In this document: one piece after another, positions 1-9,066 of the stretch
How the letters are laid out: the number at the start of each line of letters is the position of its first letter
Position numbering within the stretch: position 1 is the stretch's first letter
Assembly: GCF_001027745.1 (NCBI RefSeq)
Contig: NZ_LECU01000008.1
Location: forward strand, 124,001-188,000
Direction: 5' to 3'
Source: Pedobacter sp. BMA
Lineage (GTDB): Bacteria; Bacteroidota; Bacteroidia; Sphingobacteriales; Sphingobacteriaceae
DNA length: 64,000 bases
Notes under the pieces: model-generated
What the model was told of the DNA's origin: nothing
What the model saw: only the letters and a program-made list of their open reading frames with translations
The model's database searches: none
Translations under genes and position numbers: made by a program

Positions 1-1625
1 CAGTGGCACAAAGCCGCAAAGAAAACTATATTAACATTGGTGAATACATTGATCCTGAGGACTGGGAACCAGGCAAAACGGCAGATCAGATTTTTAATGA
101 GGTAGTGAAACAGCACGAAAACGGTAATATCCTCTTGTTGCACGATGCCGGAGGAAACCGTGAAGCAACTGTTGCTGCGCTACCCAGAATTATTAAGTAC
201 TTTAAATCACAGGGATATACTTTTACAACAGTAGGAGATTTGATGGGCAAAAAAAGAGCTGAACTGATGCCTGCTGTAAAATCTGATGCGAACAGCGGGT
301 TCAGCGGATCTGGAGATTATTTTTTCATCAGCTTCTTCTATTATGCCAATATTGTTTTAGATATCGTATTCACAGTGGCCATTGTGCTGGCGATCTTAAG
401 AACAATCTTCATTGCCTATCTGGCAATTAAACAGCGCAAAAAGGCAAAGAAATACGCACATCAGCTCATTGAAAACCCATCGGTAAAAGTGAGCGTTATT
501 ATTCCAGCATACAATGAAGAGGTAACAGCGGTACAAACCATTAATAGCCTGCTTAAAACTACCTATCCTGATTTTGAGCTGATATTCATTGATGACGGAT
601 CGAAGGACAAAACATTTGACATGGTTCAATCCAGATTCGGCGACCATCCTCAGGTAAAAGTTTACCGGAAAGAAAATGGTGGAAAAGCTTCAGCATTGAA
701 CTATGGTATCGCAAAGGCCGCTTCAGATTTTGTAATCTGCATAGATGCCGATACGCAGCTTAAAACGGATGCGGTTAATGAACTGATGCGCTATTTTTAT
801 AGCGATAAGGTAGCAGCTGTTGCAGGCACAGTTAAAGTAGGAAACGCCAATAACATCATTACAAAATGGCAGTCTATTGAGTATATAACGGCTCAAAATA
901 TGGATCGGAGAGCATTTGATTTACTCAATACCATTACTGTTGTACCCGGAGCTATCGGCGCATTCAGAAAATCAGTAATCCTCGAGGTTGGTGGCTTTAC
1001 CATCGACACCCTTGCTGAAGACTGTGATCTGACTATGCGGATCCTAAGAGCGGGTTATCGGGTAAAAAATTGCGACACCGCAATTGCTTACACTGAAGCT
1101 CCTGAGACAGTTAACATGCTTTTAAAACAACGTTTTCGCTGGAGCTTTGGCGTATTACAAAGTTTCTGGAAAAACCGTAAAACACTTCTGAATAAAAAAT
1201 ACGGGTATTTTGGAATGGTGGGAATGCCGAACATTTTGGTCTATCAAATCATTTTGCCACTCTTTTCGCCGCTTGCAGATTTCTTTATGTTTTTATCCCT
1301 TATCAGCGGACTATTTTCCTTAAGTACCATAAACAATCTGACCCTTACCGGTTTTTCAGGAATACTGAGCCTGCACAATGGTTTCGGTCAGGTATTATTT
1401 TACTACATTATTTTTATTCTGGTAGATATGCTTTTCGCTGGTATCGCGTTCAGAATGGAAAATGAAAAACTAAAAAACCTGCTATACATTTTTCCGCAAA
1501 GGTTTTTCTGGAGACAATTAATGTATATCGTATTATTTCGCTCATTTAGAAAAGCCATTAAAGGTGAACTTGAAACATGGGGAACTTTAAAAAGGACAGG
1601 AAATGTTAAAGAAGCTAATGCCTAG
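1..1625 (+). CDS. NodB deacetylase / GT2 glycosyltransferase fusion (C-terminal part, 5' cut)
   Basis: The reading frame is open to the left edge, so the GTG at position 3 is only an internal codon and the true start lies outside. Visible residues 1-82 read as the end of a NodB polysaccharide deacetylase (ILLLHDAGG near 43-51). Residues about 105-142 form membrane segments. A family 2 glycosyltransferase follows, with VSVIIPAYNEE (163-173), DDG (197-199), DAD (248-250), the acceptor-site ED (339-340) and QRFRW (376-380). Further hydrophobic segments fill the C-terminus. This layout is that of PgaC/IcaA-like processive synthases that make beta-linked polysaccharide at the inner membrane; Bacteroidota often fuse deacetylase and synthase in one chain. 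A glycosidase-like N-terminal domain may lie outside the window. Product identity (poly-GlcNAc or another polymer) is not decided by the sequence. Confidence 0.85.
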   Translation, partial: VAQSRKENYINIGEYIDPEDWEPGKTADQIFNEVVKQHENGNILLLHDAGGNREATVAALPRIIKYFKSQGYTFTTVGDLMGKKRAELMPAVKSDANSGFSGSGDYFFISFFYYANIVLDIVFTVAIVLAILRTIFIAYLAIKQRKKAKKYAHQLIENPSVKVSVIIPAYNEEVTAVQTINSLLKTTYPDFELIFIDDGSKDKTFDMVQSRFGDHPQVKVYRKENGGKASALNYGIAKAASDFVICIDADTQLKTDAVNELMRYFYSDKVAAVAGTVKVGNANNIITKWQSIEYITAQNMDRRAFDLLNTITVVPGAIGAFRKSVILEVGGFTIDTLAEDCDLTMRILRAGYRVKNCDTAIAYTEAPETVNMLLKQRFRWSFGVLQSFWKNRKTLLNKKYGYFGMVGMPNILVYQIILPLFSPLADFFMFLSLISGLFSLSTINNLTLTGFSGILSLHNGFGQVLFYYIIFILVDMLFAGIAFRMENEKLKNLLYIFPQRFFWRQLMYIVLFRSFRKAIKGELETWGTLKRTGNVKEANA

Positions 1626-1631
1626 CTACAT

Positions 1632-1674
1632 AAAAAAGCCCGCTCACCATTTAAAATGTTGAGCGGGCTTTTTT
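1632..1674. terminator. Bidirectional intrinsic terminator
   Basis: A perfect stem GCCCGCTCA (1638-1646) / TGAGCGGGC (1660-1668) is flanked by six A on the left and six T on the right. It therefore works as a terminator for the glycosyltransferase on the plus strand and for ispF on the minus strand. Confidence 0.9.
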
Positions 1675-1703
1675 AATTTATTCGGTCAAATACGCTGCAG
1701 ATA

Positions 1704-2192
1704 TTAAACTACCTCATTCTTTTCAATCAGGCAAACTGCATAGGCAACTACGCCCTCTTCCCGCCCCACAAAACCCATTGTTTCATTTGTGGTGGCCTTG
1801 ATGGAGATGTCTTCAACAGAGATACCGATAGCATGAGCAATATTCTCCTGCATAGCAGGAATATGAGGATTGATCTTTGGTGCTTCCAGACATAACATTG
1901 CATCGATGTTTCCAATCTGCCAGCCTTTTTCCGACAACAGTTTTACCGTTTCTTTAAGCAATATTAAACTGCTGATTCCGCGCCATCTTTCATCCGTATT
2001 TTTAAAGTGGAAACCAATGTCACGAAGATTGGCAGCTCCCAGCAGCGCATCACAAATCGCATGAAGCAATACATCCGCGTCTGAATGCCCAAAGGCACCT
2101 TTATGGTGTTCAAGATTTACCCCACCTACTACAAAAGGGTGCTGGTCTTTCAACTGGTGTACGTCGAAGCCAAAGCCTACTCTGATTTTCAT
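1704..2192 (-). CDS. ispF: 2-C-methyl-D-erythritol 2,4-cyclodiphosphate synthase
   Basis: A 162-residue cytosolic enzyme of the MEP isoprenoid pathway. It converts 4-diphosphocytidyl-methylerythritol 2-phosphate to the cyclic diphosphate with release of CMP. The zinc ligands are visible as D10 and H12 in GFDVHQ and H44 in HSDADVLLH, and the length matches the family. The ATG start gives the usual N-terminus MKIRVGFGFDVH. It lies 38 bp downstream of porV in the same direction and is probably cotranscribed with it, ending at the bidirectional terminator. No other MEP gene is adjacent. Confidence 0.97.
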   Translation of the reverse strand: MKIRVGFGFDVHQLKDQHPFVVGGVNLEHHKGAFGHSDADVLLHAICDALLGAANLRDIGFHFKNTDERWRGISSLILLKETVKLLSEKGWQIGNIDAMLCLEAPKINPHIPAMQENIAHAIGISVEDISIKATTNETMGFVGREEGVVAYAVCLIEKNEVV

Positions 2193-2230
2193 GAAAAATG
2201 TGTTTTATGAGTTGCAAACAAAACTGCAAG

Positions 2231-3421
2231 TTAATTCTTTACGATTTTCTTGTCGCCAAAGTTAAACAAAAGACCGAACCGCAAGGTATTGGCAAGGGGA
2301 CTGGTTTGAGCATTAGCCAGTAAATAAGAGAAATCAATATTAAAAACATTGTATTTTAGTCCTAAACCCATTGTAAAATAACGGCTGTCACCCTTCATCG
2401 GACTTTGATAGTTATAGCCTGCTCTAACGGCAAACTGCTGATTGTACCAATACTCTACACCTGTTGAAATGCCAACCTCTTTCAATTCCTCACTAAAGCC
2501 CCCTGGTGCATCGCTAAACGACCCGAATATTCCCGCAGGAACTGATCGGTTAGGATCCTTGCCGCTGATAATCTGACCATTTGAATCATAAATAGGCTGA
2601 GTTGGAACCAATAGTTTATTAAAGTCAAGGGCTAAAGTAAAAGTACTGAACTCATCCACAATTATGGTTGACGCCCCGCCCAGTTTAAAATTTGTTGGCA
2701 GGAAATAATTTACCCCGCCATCACTGTAACTCATTTTTGTACCAATGTTGGATATATTTGCTCCAGCTGATAAAACAGCGTCTTTTCCAAACATGTGTGT
2801 ATTGGTTTTATACAAACCAGATATGTCTACCGCAACCGCATTGCCACTTTTTACCTGCCCTGAAGAAACAAACTGACCGGATGCCAGATTGGAATAAACA
2901 TACCTAAGAGACGACCCCAGTGAAAACTCTTCTCCAAACTTTCTGGCAAAGGTAAAATCGAGCGCAAATTCGTTCGGGTTTGAAATTCCCAGGTCTTGTT
3001 GATTAATGTCTGTTAGCTGAATTGAACCCAAAGAAAAGTAACGTAAGGAAGCACCAATGACATTACGATTATCTAAACGATAAAATCCACTCAGGTAAGC
3101 AAGGTTGATATCAGGCACCAGACTTTTCAACCAGGGACTGTAGGACACTGAAAAGCCATAAGGCTTATCTAAAAAAGCAAGTTTAGATGCATTAATACTG
3201 GATGAATTCACATCACCCGAAACAGCAACCCCTGCATCTCCCATAGATCCGGAACGTGCATCGGGAGTAATTAAAAGAAACGGAACTGAAGTAACAACGT
3301 TATTAGATTCACTGCCGTTTGTTTGAGTATTGCCTATAGTAACCTGTGCATTTGTTTTAGCAAACACAAAGGCCAAAATTGATACAGAAAAAACAAGCTT
3401 ACTAATATACTTGGGATTCAT
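2231..3421 (-). CDS. porV: Type IX secretion outer-membrane protein PorV (LptO)
   Basis: A 396-residue outer-membrane beta-barrel of the FadL-like PorV family. PorV carries type IX secretion cargo from the SprA translocon to the PorU attachment complex. An N-terminal signal peptide of about 25 residues ends near TNAQ. The family block PDARSGSMGDAGVAVSGD follows, and alternating barrel strands run to a C-terminal FGLLFNFGDKKI. Its divergent neighbour is gldJ, a pairing known from Flavobacterium, but the sortase gene porU that usually accompanies porV is absent. A minus-strand -7-like TAACTTTG is present at 3492-3499 without a well-spaced TTG. Confidence 0.93.
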   Translation of the reverse strand: MNPKYISKLVFSVSILAFVFAKTNAQVTIGNTQTNGSESNNVVTSVPFLLITPDARSGSMGDAGVAVSGDVNSSSINASKLAFLDKPYGFSVSYSPWLKSLVPDINLAYLSGFYRLDNRNVIGASLRYFSLGSIQLTDINQQDLGISNPNEFALDFTFARKFGEEFSLGSSLRYVYSNLASGQFVSSGQVKSGNAVAVDISGLYKTNTHMFGKDAVLSAGANISNIGTKMSYSDGGVNYFLPTNFKLGGASTIIVDEFSTFTLALDFNKLLVPTQPIYDSNGQIISGKDPNRSVPAGIFGSFSDAPGGFSEELKEVGISTGVEYWYNQQFAVRAGYNYQSPMKGDSRYFTMGLGLKYNVFNIDFSYLLANAQTSPLANTLRFGLLFNFGDKKIVKN

Positions 3422-3959
3422 TCTTTAAAGGTACGTAATTTTAGAACTTCAGGAACTTAATTCGAAGAGATTAACGTCTTAACGTAAAACCCAAAGTTAT
3501 ATTTTACCAAATTACGAATAAACTAATAATTTACTAAGTAAACCTACAGTTTTTACATATGAATGTAATACACAAAATTTTAATGATATAGATACTAGGC
3601 ATTTACGTAAACGTTTCTCTGATAAAATTTTCCGGACAGCATCATACAACTTGATGTTCCACCCGGAAGTCGACACCATATTACTCATTAATTTGGGATT
3701 AAATTCTGTATATTGGAAATCGTTAAGCATCATTTACTGTGCATTAGTTTTTACGCAAAGAAAAAACTAGGGGCTTAATTTATAGCGTTTTACCAAAAAA
3801 CAATAATAAAAATTAAACAGACACAATACGACATAAAATAATACGTTATGGCTTAAAAATATATTCAGTATTTTATTGTCACAATATTTATATATTCATT
3901 TAAATTTGTTTAATTTTATCGGTTGAAACCCCATTGGGCGGCAATCCCTAAGTATTTAT
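3422..3959. other. 538-bp AT-rich divergent intergenic region between porV and gldJ
   Basis: It holds the gldJ promoter near its right end and a possible -7 element for porV at 3492-3499. An ORF of 73 codons on the minus strand (3512-3733) has no recognisable motif and is not accepted as a gene. This is where porU might be expected by comparison with other Bacteroidota; no piece of it was recognised. Confidence 0.6.
3876..3908 (+). promoter_or_regulatory. Predicted gldJ promoter (Bacteroidota type)
   Basis: TTG at 3876-3878 and an exact TAnnTTTG match (TAAATTTG, 3901-3908) are separated by 22 bp, within the range described for Bacteroidota primary-sigma promoters. The gldJ ATG follows about 50 bp downstream. 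Confidence 0.65.
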
Positions 3960-5639
3960 ATGAAAAAACTTATACTATATTCTTTAACTTGTTTGTCTTT
4001 AGCCGTTATTTTCACCGGTTGCAGTTCCAAAGGCGGAAACAGTTCCAGCAAAACAGGTATCCCTTATGCAGATAGGAAGAGCAAGAAGAACCAGTCTGGT
4101 GCATTCGCTGTTGCATCCCAATATAAGAGAGCACCTGGCCCTGGCTTAATCCCAATTGAAGGTGGTGTTTTAGTTGTTGGGGGTAGCGCCATTGAGGTAC
4201 CCGGTGTTGAACCTAATATCTACAATTACAAAAGACAAGTAACGGTTCCATCATTTTATATGGATGAGACTGAAGTGTCTAACACCGATTGGTTAGAATA
4301 CTTACACTGGATCAGATATAATTTTCCTGAAGACCAGGAGTTTTATTACAATGAACTTCCTGATACGCTGGTTTGGCGCCGTGCTTTATCGTATAACGAA
4401 CCATATGTAGATAACTACCTCCGTCACCCTGCCTACCGCGATTATCCGGTAGTTGGTGTTTCCTGGGAGCAAGCTTCCCGTTATTGCGAATGGAGAACTT
4501 CCCGTGCAAACGAATTCATATTACGTGAAAAAGGAATCTTGACTGATTATAAAACACTAGCAGGCGGTGGCAGTGGCAGAAACAATAACACAACAGCTGC
4601 GGCAACACCAAAACCAACCAATCCATTTAATACTGACGCTTATTTAAACGGTCAGTATGATGATAAAGGTAAAAATGCTCCTGTTGATTATAACACTAAA
4701 TCTGGTGCAGCAACTACAACCGCTGGTGCAGCAGCAGGTGGCAGGGGAAATGCTCAGCCAAGAAGAACAGCAACTTTGGAAGATGGTGTAATTATGCAGC
4801 CATACCGTTTGCCAACAGAGGCAGAGTGGGAATACGCAGCATTGGGCTTAATTGGAAATACCGAATACGAGAATATTAATCAGAATAAAATTTATCCATG
4901 GAACGGCCTTGGTGTAAGTTCAGCCAAAAAGAAAACCAGGGGTATGATTCAGGCCAACTTTAAAAGAGCGCCTGGTGATTACATGGGAGTTGGTGGTTCA
5001 CTGAACGATAAAGGAGATTTAACCGTCCCTGTTATTCAGTATACACCTAACGACTTTGGCTTATACAATATGGCGGGTAACGTTAACGAGTGGGTAAATG
5101 ATGTTTACAGAACCGGAACTTTTACTGATGCTGATGCCTTTAATCCTTACCGCGGTAACTACTTCACCAATAAAAAACTTGAAGACAGCCAGAGTGGTAA
5201 AATTTCCTTAGATAAGTATGGTAATCCAATTAAGGAAAATGCTTATTCAGGAAGAAAACAAACATGGGCTGAAAAACAGGCACAGGCGAAACGTAGTGAT
5301 TCCATTTCTAAATCGACTGATCCTCAGGCGCCGATTGCAGCAGCTGCTTATCAGGCAGATCAGCGGGGTTATCGCGACAGACAAAATACCATTCTTAACG
5401 AAGAAGGTGTAACCCTGGTAAATGATAAATCAAGAGTATATAAAGGTGGTTCATGGAATGATATGGCTTACTGGTTAAATCCGGCAACCCGTCGATTCAT
5501 GCAGCAAGATGAATCATCTGCCGAAGTTGGTTTCCGTTGCGCAATGACCATGCTCGGTGCTCCTGAAATCAGTACAGCAGGTAAAAGAAGCTTTAAAAAC
5601 CCACCCTCAAAACCTTATAGGGTGAGCAAAGGAAAATAA
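3960..5639 (+). CDS. gldJ: Gliding motility / type IX secretion lipoprotein GldJ
   Basis: A 559-residue lipoprotein: a signal peptide with lipobox IFTGC places the lipidated cysteine at residue 21. The body is a formylglycine-generating-enzyme (FGE/SUMF) fold. Visible blocks are FYMDETEVSN near residue 100, PVVGVSWEQASRYCEWR near 160, RLPTEAEWEYAA near 280, YNMAGNVNEWVNDV near 370, and the C-terminal VYKGGSWNDMAYWLNPATRR and GFRCAM. A low-complexity Ala/Thr/Gly-rich insert lies between about 200 and 270. GldJ is needed for gliding and for stability of GldK in Flavobacterium. Length (561 in F. johnsoniae) and the porV neighbour support GldJ rather than GldK. Gliding itself is not shown by this gene alone. 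Confidence 0.88.
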   Translation: MKKLILYSLTCLSLAVIFTGCSSKGGNSSSKTGIPYADRKSKKNQSGAFAVASQYKRAPGPGLIPIEGGVLVVGGSAIEVPGVEPNIYNYKRQVTVPSFYMDETEVSNTDWLEYLHWIRYNFPEDQEFYYNELPDTLVWRRALSYNEPYVDNYLRHPAYRDYPVVGVSWEQASRYCEWRTSRANEFILREKGILTDYKTLAGGGSGRNNNTTAAATPKPTNPFNTDAYLNGQYDDKGKNAPVDYNTKSGAATTTAGAAAGGRGNAQPRRTATLEDGVIMQPYRLPTEAEWEYAALGLIGNTEYENINQNKIYPWNGLGVSSAKKKTRGMIQANFKRAPGDYMGVGGSLNDKGDLTVPVIQYTPNDFGLYNMAGNVNEWVNDVYRTGTFTDADAFNPYRGNYFTNKKLEDSQSGKISLDKYGNPIKENAYSGRKQTWAEKQAQAKRSDSISKSTDPQAPIAAAAYQADQRGYRDRQNTILNEEGVTLVNDKSRVYKGGSWNDMAYWLNPATRRFMQQDESSAEVGFRCAMTMLGAPEISTAGKRSFKNPPSKPYRVSKGK

Positions 5640-5647
5640 AAGTCAAT

Positions 5648-5681
5648 AAAAAAAGTCCCAATTTGCATTGGGACTTTTTTT
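5648..5681. terminator. Bidirectional terminator between gldJ and the biotin carrier gene
   Basis: Stem GTCCCAAT (5655-5662) / ATTGGGAC (5667-5674) with a 4-nt loop is flanked by seven A and seven T. It serves the convergent genes gldJ (plus) and the biotin carrier protein (minus). Confidence 0.92.
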
Positions 5682-5715
5682 ATGCGCCATAGTTCACATG
5701 CAGATAGCGTAAATA

Positions 5716-6216
5716 TTACAAGAACTGAATCAGCACCTGATTTTTTTCGACTTTATCTCCAGGTTTAACGTTAATTTTTTTGGCAACACCATCTGCAGGT
5801 GATTTTAAGATATTCTCCATTTTCATTGCTTCCAGAACAACCAGACTGTCTCCCTTTTTTACCTCACTCCCATCACTGATCAGCACTTTTAATACCAGTC
5901 CCGGCATTGGCGCCTTAACTTCTGAAACTTTGTTTGCAGCCAGGTTATCCAATCCGAGCTGCTTCAATAGCTGGTCAAATCGATCCTCGAGAAAAACTTC
6001 GTAAACGTTCCCGTTAACTTTGATTTTACAGGATTTCTCAACACGGTTAAGTTCTACAAGCTCTGTGTTAAAAGATTGCTTATTATGTAGTACATGTATC
6101 GAAGACCCGCTGATTTTACTTAAATCGATCTGAATCTCCTTGCCATCCACGAGAAGTTGATTGCTGTTATTTTCAATTTCATAGCTAAAATTCCCGTTAA
6201 CTTTTACTTTATACAT
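5716..6216 (-). CDS. Biotin carboxyl carrier (biotinyl/lipoyl attachment) protein
   Basis: A 166-residue protein with a C-terminal biotinyl domain. The biotinylation motif EAMKMEN puts the modified lysine at residue 132, and the usual upstream hairpin APMPGLV is present at 102-108. The N-terminal 90 residues resemble the carrier subunit of acyl-CoA (propionyl/acetyl-CoA type) carboxylases rather than a lipoate domain. It would carry CO2 between a biotin carboxylase and a carboxyltransferase. Neither partner is nearby. It is the last gene of the dedA-ppa-rsmE strip, 2 bp after the DUF4159 gene. Confidence 0.85.
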   Translation of the reverse strand: MYKVKVNGNFSYEIENNSNQLLVDGKEIQIDLSKISGSSIHVLHNKQSFNTELVELNRVEKSCKIKVNGNVYEVFLEDRFDQLLKQLGLDNLAANKVSEVKAPMPGLVLKVLISDGSEVKKGDSLVVLEAMKMENILKSPADGVAKKINVKPGDKVEKNQVLIQFL

Positions 6217-6218
6217 AT

Positions 6219-6923
6219 TTATCGAGTTAATGCATATTGAACTAAATTAGCGCCCATTTTCAAGGCTTTTGTTCTTGTATCCTGCGAATCTTCAGGATAG
6301 GTTCCGAAATCCTCCCACCCGTTGCCTAAATCACATTCATAAGTATAATAACAAACTACGCGTCCCTTGTAAATTAATGCAAAGCCTTGTGGCCGCTTGT
6401 TATCATGTTCATGAATCTTTGGTAATCCATTTGGGAATTTAAATTTCTGGTTATAAATGGCATGATTGGCCGGCAATTCAACAAAGCTCAATTCCGGAAA
6501 AACCTTCTTCATCTGAGGCCGTATAAACTTATCTAAGCCATAGTTATCGTCAATGTGCAGAAAACCTCCTTTAGTTAGATAAAGTCTTAGATTTTTAACC
6601 TCCTGATCGCTAAACACCACATTCCCATGGCCGGTCATGTACACAAAGGGATAATTGAACAGTTCCTTCGAACCTACTTCGACAATACTTTCTTCAGGGT
6701 AGAAATTAGTTTTAAGATTGGTATTGCAGTAAGCAATCAGATTACCAAGTGCAGTGCGGTCAGCATACCAGTCGCCGCCTCCATTGTATTTAAGCTTAGC
6801 CATTCGGTAAGATGGAGGAACCTTGGTAAAAGCAAAACCTATAAAAAGAGAACAAGCTAAGCCAATTACACAAAAAGGCCTGAACAATCTGGAAAACTGA
6901 AAGTGAAATAGTGAAAATTTCAA
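6219..6923 (-). CDS. DUF4159 domain protein
   Basis: A 234-residue protein with an N-terminal hydrophobic segment (about residues 17-33) that should export or anchor it. A DUF4159 domain follows: RMAKLKYNGGGDWYAD near 40-55, YPFVYMTGHGNV near 90 and LTKGGFLHIDDNYG near 112. The fold is thought to be glutamine-amidotransferase-like, but no function is established. The conserved DDNYG and the late histidines (KIHEHDN) are visible. It lies 5 bp downstream of rsmE and just before the biotin carrier gene, so it belongs to the same transcript; a functional link to either is not evident. Confidence 0.85.
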   Translation of the reverse strand: MKFSLFHFQFSRLFRPFCVIGLACSLFIGFAFTKVPPSYRMAKLKYNGGGDWYADRTALGNLIAYCNTNLKTNFYPEESIVEVGSKELFNYPFVYMTGHGNVVFSDQEVKNLRLYLTKGGFLHIDDNYGLDKFIRPQMKKVFPELSFVELPANHAIYNQKFKFPNGLPKIHEHDNKRPQGFALIYKGRVVCYYTYECDLGNGWEDFGTYPEDSQDTRTKALKMGANLVQYALTR

Positions 6924-6928
6924 ACTGA

Positions 6929-7633
6929 CTATCGGTTAAGGTAATTGATTTCAAAACAAACAGCGAGCGCAGCAGTTTCTGTACGCAACCTGTTATCACC
7001 TAAAGTTAATGGTTTAAAGCCTTTATTCAAAGCTAAATTAACCTCATCAGGTGTGAAATCTCCTTCAGGACCGATTAATATTAAATATTTCTGTTGAGGT
7101 TGGACCAGATCTGTGATATACGATTTTTCATCCCCATCTATACAATGTGCAATAAGTTTATCCCCCTCAAAAGCAAGATTCATAAAAGCATGATAGGAAA
7201 TGGCTTCATTCAGCTTCGGATGATAGGCCTTTATAGATTGCTTAACTGCAGACGTAATTACTTTATTTAATCTGTCGTCTTTTACCACTTTCCTTTCTGA
7301 GCGATCTGTAATGATGGGTGTAATTTCATCAATCCCCAGTTCAGTGGCCTTTTCCAGAAACCACTCAATGCGATCGATATTTTTAGTGGGTGCTACAGCT
7401 ATATGCAGATGGTGATTACGTTTATGAAACTCAAGCTTCACGTCGGTAATCAGCAATCCTACTTTTTTGGGATTATCAGAAGTAATTTCTGCAGTGTAGA
7501 AACCACCTTTCCCATCAACCAGATTAACCACTGCACCAACACCTAAGCGCAAAACGCGAACACAATGCTTACTCTCCTCTTCACTAAGCGTATAGGTACC
7601 TTGTGTAATGTCAGGTGTGTAGAAAATATGCAT
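6929..7633 (-). CDS. rsmE: 16S rRNA (uracil-1498-N3) methyltransferase
   Basis: A 234-residue SPOUT-class methyltransferase that methylates U1498 of 16S rRNA using S-adenosylmethionine. The N-terminal PUA-like part (HCVRVLRL near 23-30) is followed by the trefoil-knot SAM site, with LIGPEGDFT (186-194) and LGDNRLRTETA (211-221). The length is normal. It sits 8 bp after the CBS/CorC gene in a compact minus-strand group. Confidence 0.95.
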   Translation of the reverse strand: MHIFYTPDITQGTYTLSEEESKHCVRVLRLGVGAVVNLVDGKGGFYTAEITSDNPKKVGLLITDVKLEFHKRNHHLHIAVAPTKNIDRIEWFLEKATELGIDEITPIITDRSERKVVKDDRLNKVITSAVKQSIKAYHPKLNEAISYHAFMNLAFEGDKLIAHCIDGDEKSYITDLVQPQQKYLILIGPEGDFTPDEVNLALNKGFKPLTLGDNRLRTETAALAVCFEINYLNR

Positions 7634-7641
7634 AGTTGAAA

Positions 7642-9066
7642 TTAGTGATTATCAACCTGATCTTCTTTATTAATAACCAGTTCTAATTTGATGGTTTCAA
7701 TATTCTGCTCCGTCTTTTTCAAAATCGTAAACAAATACCCGTAAGATTCATTGCTTTCGCCAACCTCGGGAATCCGTTCAAAAACGTGAGATACCAAACC
7801 ACCAACAGTATCGAAGTCTTCGTCTTCTGGTAAATCATGTGGTAAATATTCATTTACATCATAAACCGTTGCAAATGCATTTACAATAAATTCGTTGTCT
7901 GAAACCTTTTCAACCAATGGTTTTTCCTCATCATACTCATCCTGAATTTCACCAACCAGCTCTTCCACTATATCTTCTAAAGTTACCATACCGGCTGTAC
8001 CACCGAATTCATCCAATACGATGGCAATCTGAATACGGTTACTTTGCAGCTCACTCATCAAATCGTTAATCTTTTTGGTTTCAGTAACAAAATATGGTTT
8101 GCGTATGATATCATTTAAGGTCCATACCTGATTACCTGCGGCCACTAAAGGCAACACATCTTTTGCATGGATGATCCCCACAATTTTATCCATTACATCA
8201 TCGTAAACAGGAAGCCTGGAATATCCTTCCTTGATGATAATGTCGATCACTTCCTCTTTAGGAGAGGTTAGCTCAATACCCGAGATTTTGGTTCTAGGAA
8301 CCATAATATTCTTAACTACACGCTCATTAAAATCAAATACATTTTTGATCAGCTCATGCTCATTATTATCGAGTGCTCCGCTTTCTTTACCCTGATCGAG
8401 CAGGTATTGTAATTCTTCGGTACTGTGAATGGACTCATGGCCTGCAGAGGTATCGATACCAAAAGGTTTCAGAATAATAGCCGCAAGACTATTTAATGTC
8501 CAGATTGCAGGCCGGAATACAACATAAAAAAGCTGTAAGGGAATAGCAATGAATAACGTTGTAGCTACAGGGCGCTGAATAGCGAACGACTTAGGCGCCA
8601 GTTCACCAAATACAATGTGCATAATTGTAATTAGCGAGAAGGCAACAATTGTAGAGGCCGTATGAATAGTCGCATCACTTAAGCCCCATTGTAAGCTGTC
8701 AAAAAGATTTTTAAAAATAGTGTGCATAACACCTTCACCAACCCAACCTAAGCCAAGCGAAGCAAGTGTTATGCCCAACTGTGTAGCTGCCAGATAACCA
8801 TCCAGATTATGGATGATAGACTTGGCCATTCTACCTACACGACTTCCTGTTTTTGCTTTAATTTCAATTTGCGATGCCCGGACTTTTACAATTGCAAACT
8901 CTGCCGCAACAAAAAATCCGTTTAATAACACCAAAAATAATGCGAGAAATAAACGCCAGCCAATTCCTTCTGTGTCGGTATCTTGTATAGCAACCAAAAG
9001 GGTACTTTGTGGCAGAATTGTACTCAGTTCAAAATTCGACAGTAAACAGACCGTGGGTAAATCCAT
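7642..9066 (-). CDS. CNNM/CorC-type membrane protein with CBS pair
   Basis: A 474-residue protein in three parts. A DUF21 (CNNM) transmembrane domain covers about residues 35-225. A tandem CBS pair starts near VKNIMVPRTKI and contains the typical SRLPVYDDVMDKIVGI. A CorC_HlyC (transporter-associated) domain forms the C-terminus, after GTAGMVTLEDIVEELVGEI. The family is often named hemolysin, but members act in magnesium or other cation export; haemolytic activity should not be assumed. The related gliding protein GldE belongs to the same superfamily, and nothing here singles this copy out as GldE. Its ATG overlaps the ppa stop codon (TAATG), indicating translational coupling. Confidence 0.88.
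   Translation of the reverse strand: MDLPTVCLLSNFELSTILPQSTLLVAIQDTDTEGIGWRLFLALFLVLLNGFFVAAEFAIVKVRASQIEIKAKTGSRVGRMAKSIIHNLDGYLAATQLGITLASLGLGWVGEGVMHTIFKNLFDSLQWGLSDATIHTASTIVAFSLITIMHIVFGELAPKSFAIQRPVATTLFIAIPLQLFYVVFRPAIWTLNSLAAIILKPFGIDTSAGHESIHSTEELQYLLDQGKESGALDNNEHELIKNVFDFNERVVKNIMVPRTKISGIELTSPKEEVIDIIIKEGYSRLPVYDDVMDKIVGIIHAKDVLPLVAAGNQVWTLNDIIRKPYFVTETKKINDLMSELQSNRIQIAIVLDEFGGTAGMVTLEDIVEELVGEIQDEYDEEKPLVEKVSDNEFIVNAFATVYDVNEYLPHDLPEDEDFDTVGGLVSHVFERIPEVGESNESYGYLFTILKKTEQNIETIKLELVINKEDQVDNH

Noticed and set aside
3512-3733. 73-codon minus-strand ORF between porV and gldJ
   Set aside because: AT-rich, no motif, no family resemblance and no ribosome-binding or promoter context; probably chance.
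7642-9066. Haemolysin function for the CBS/CorC membrane protein
   Set aside because: The domain order is that of cation-transport CNNM/CorC proteins; the haemolysin name is historical.
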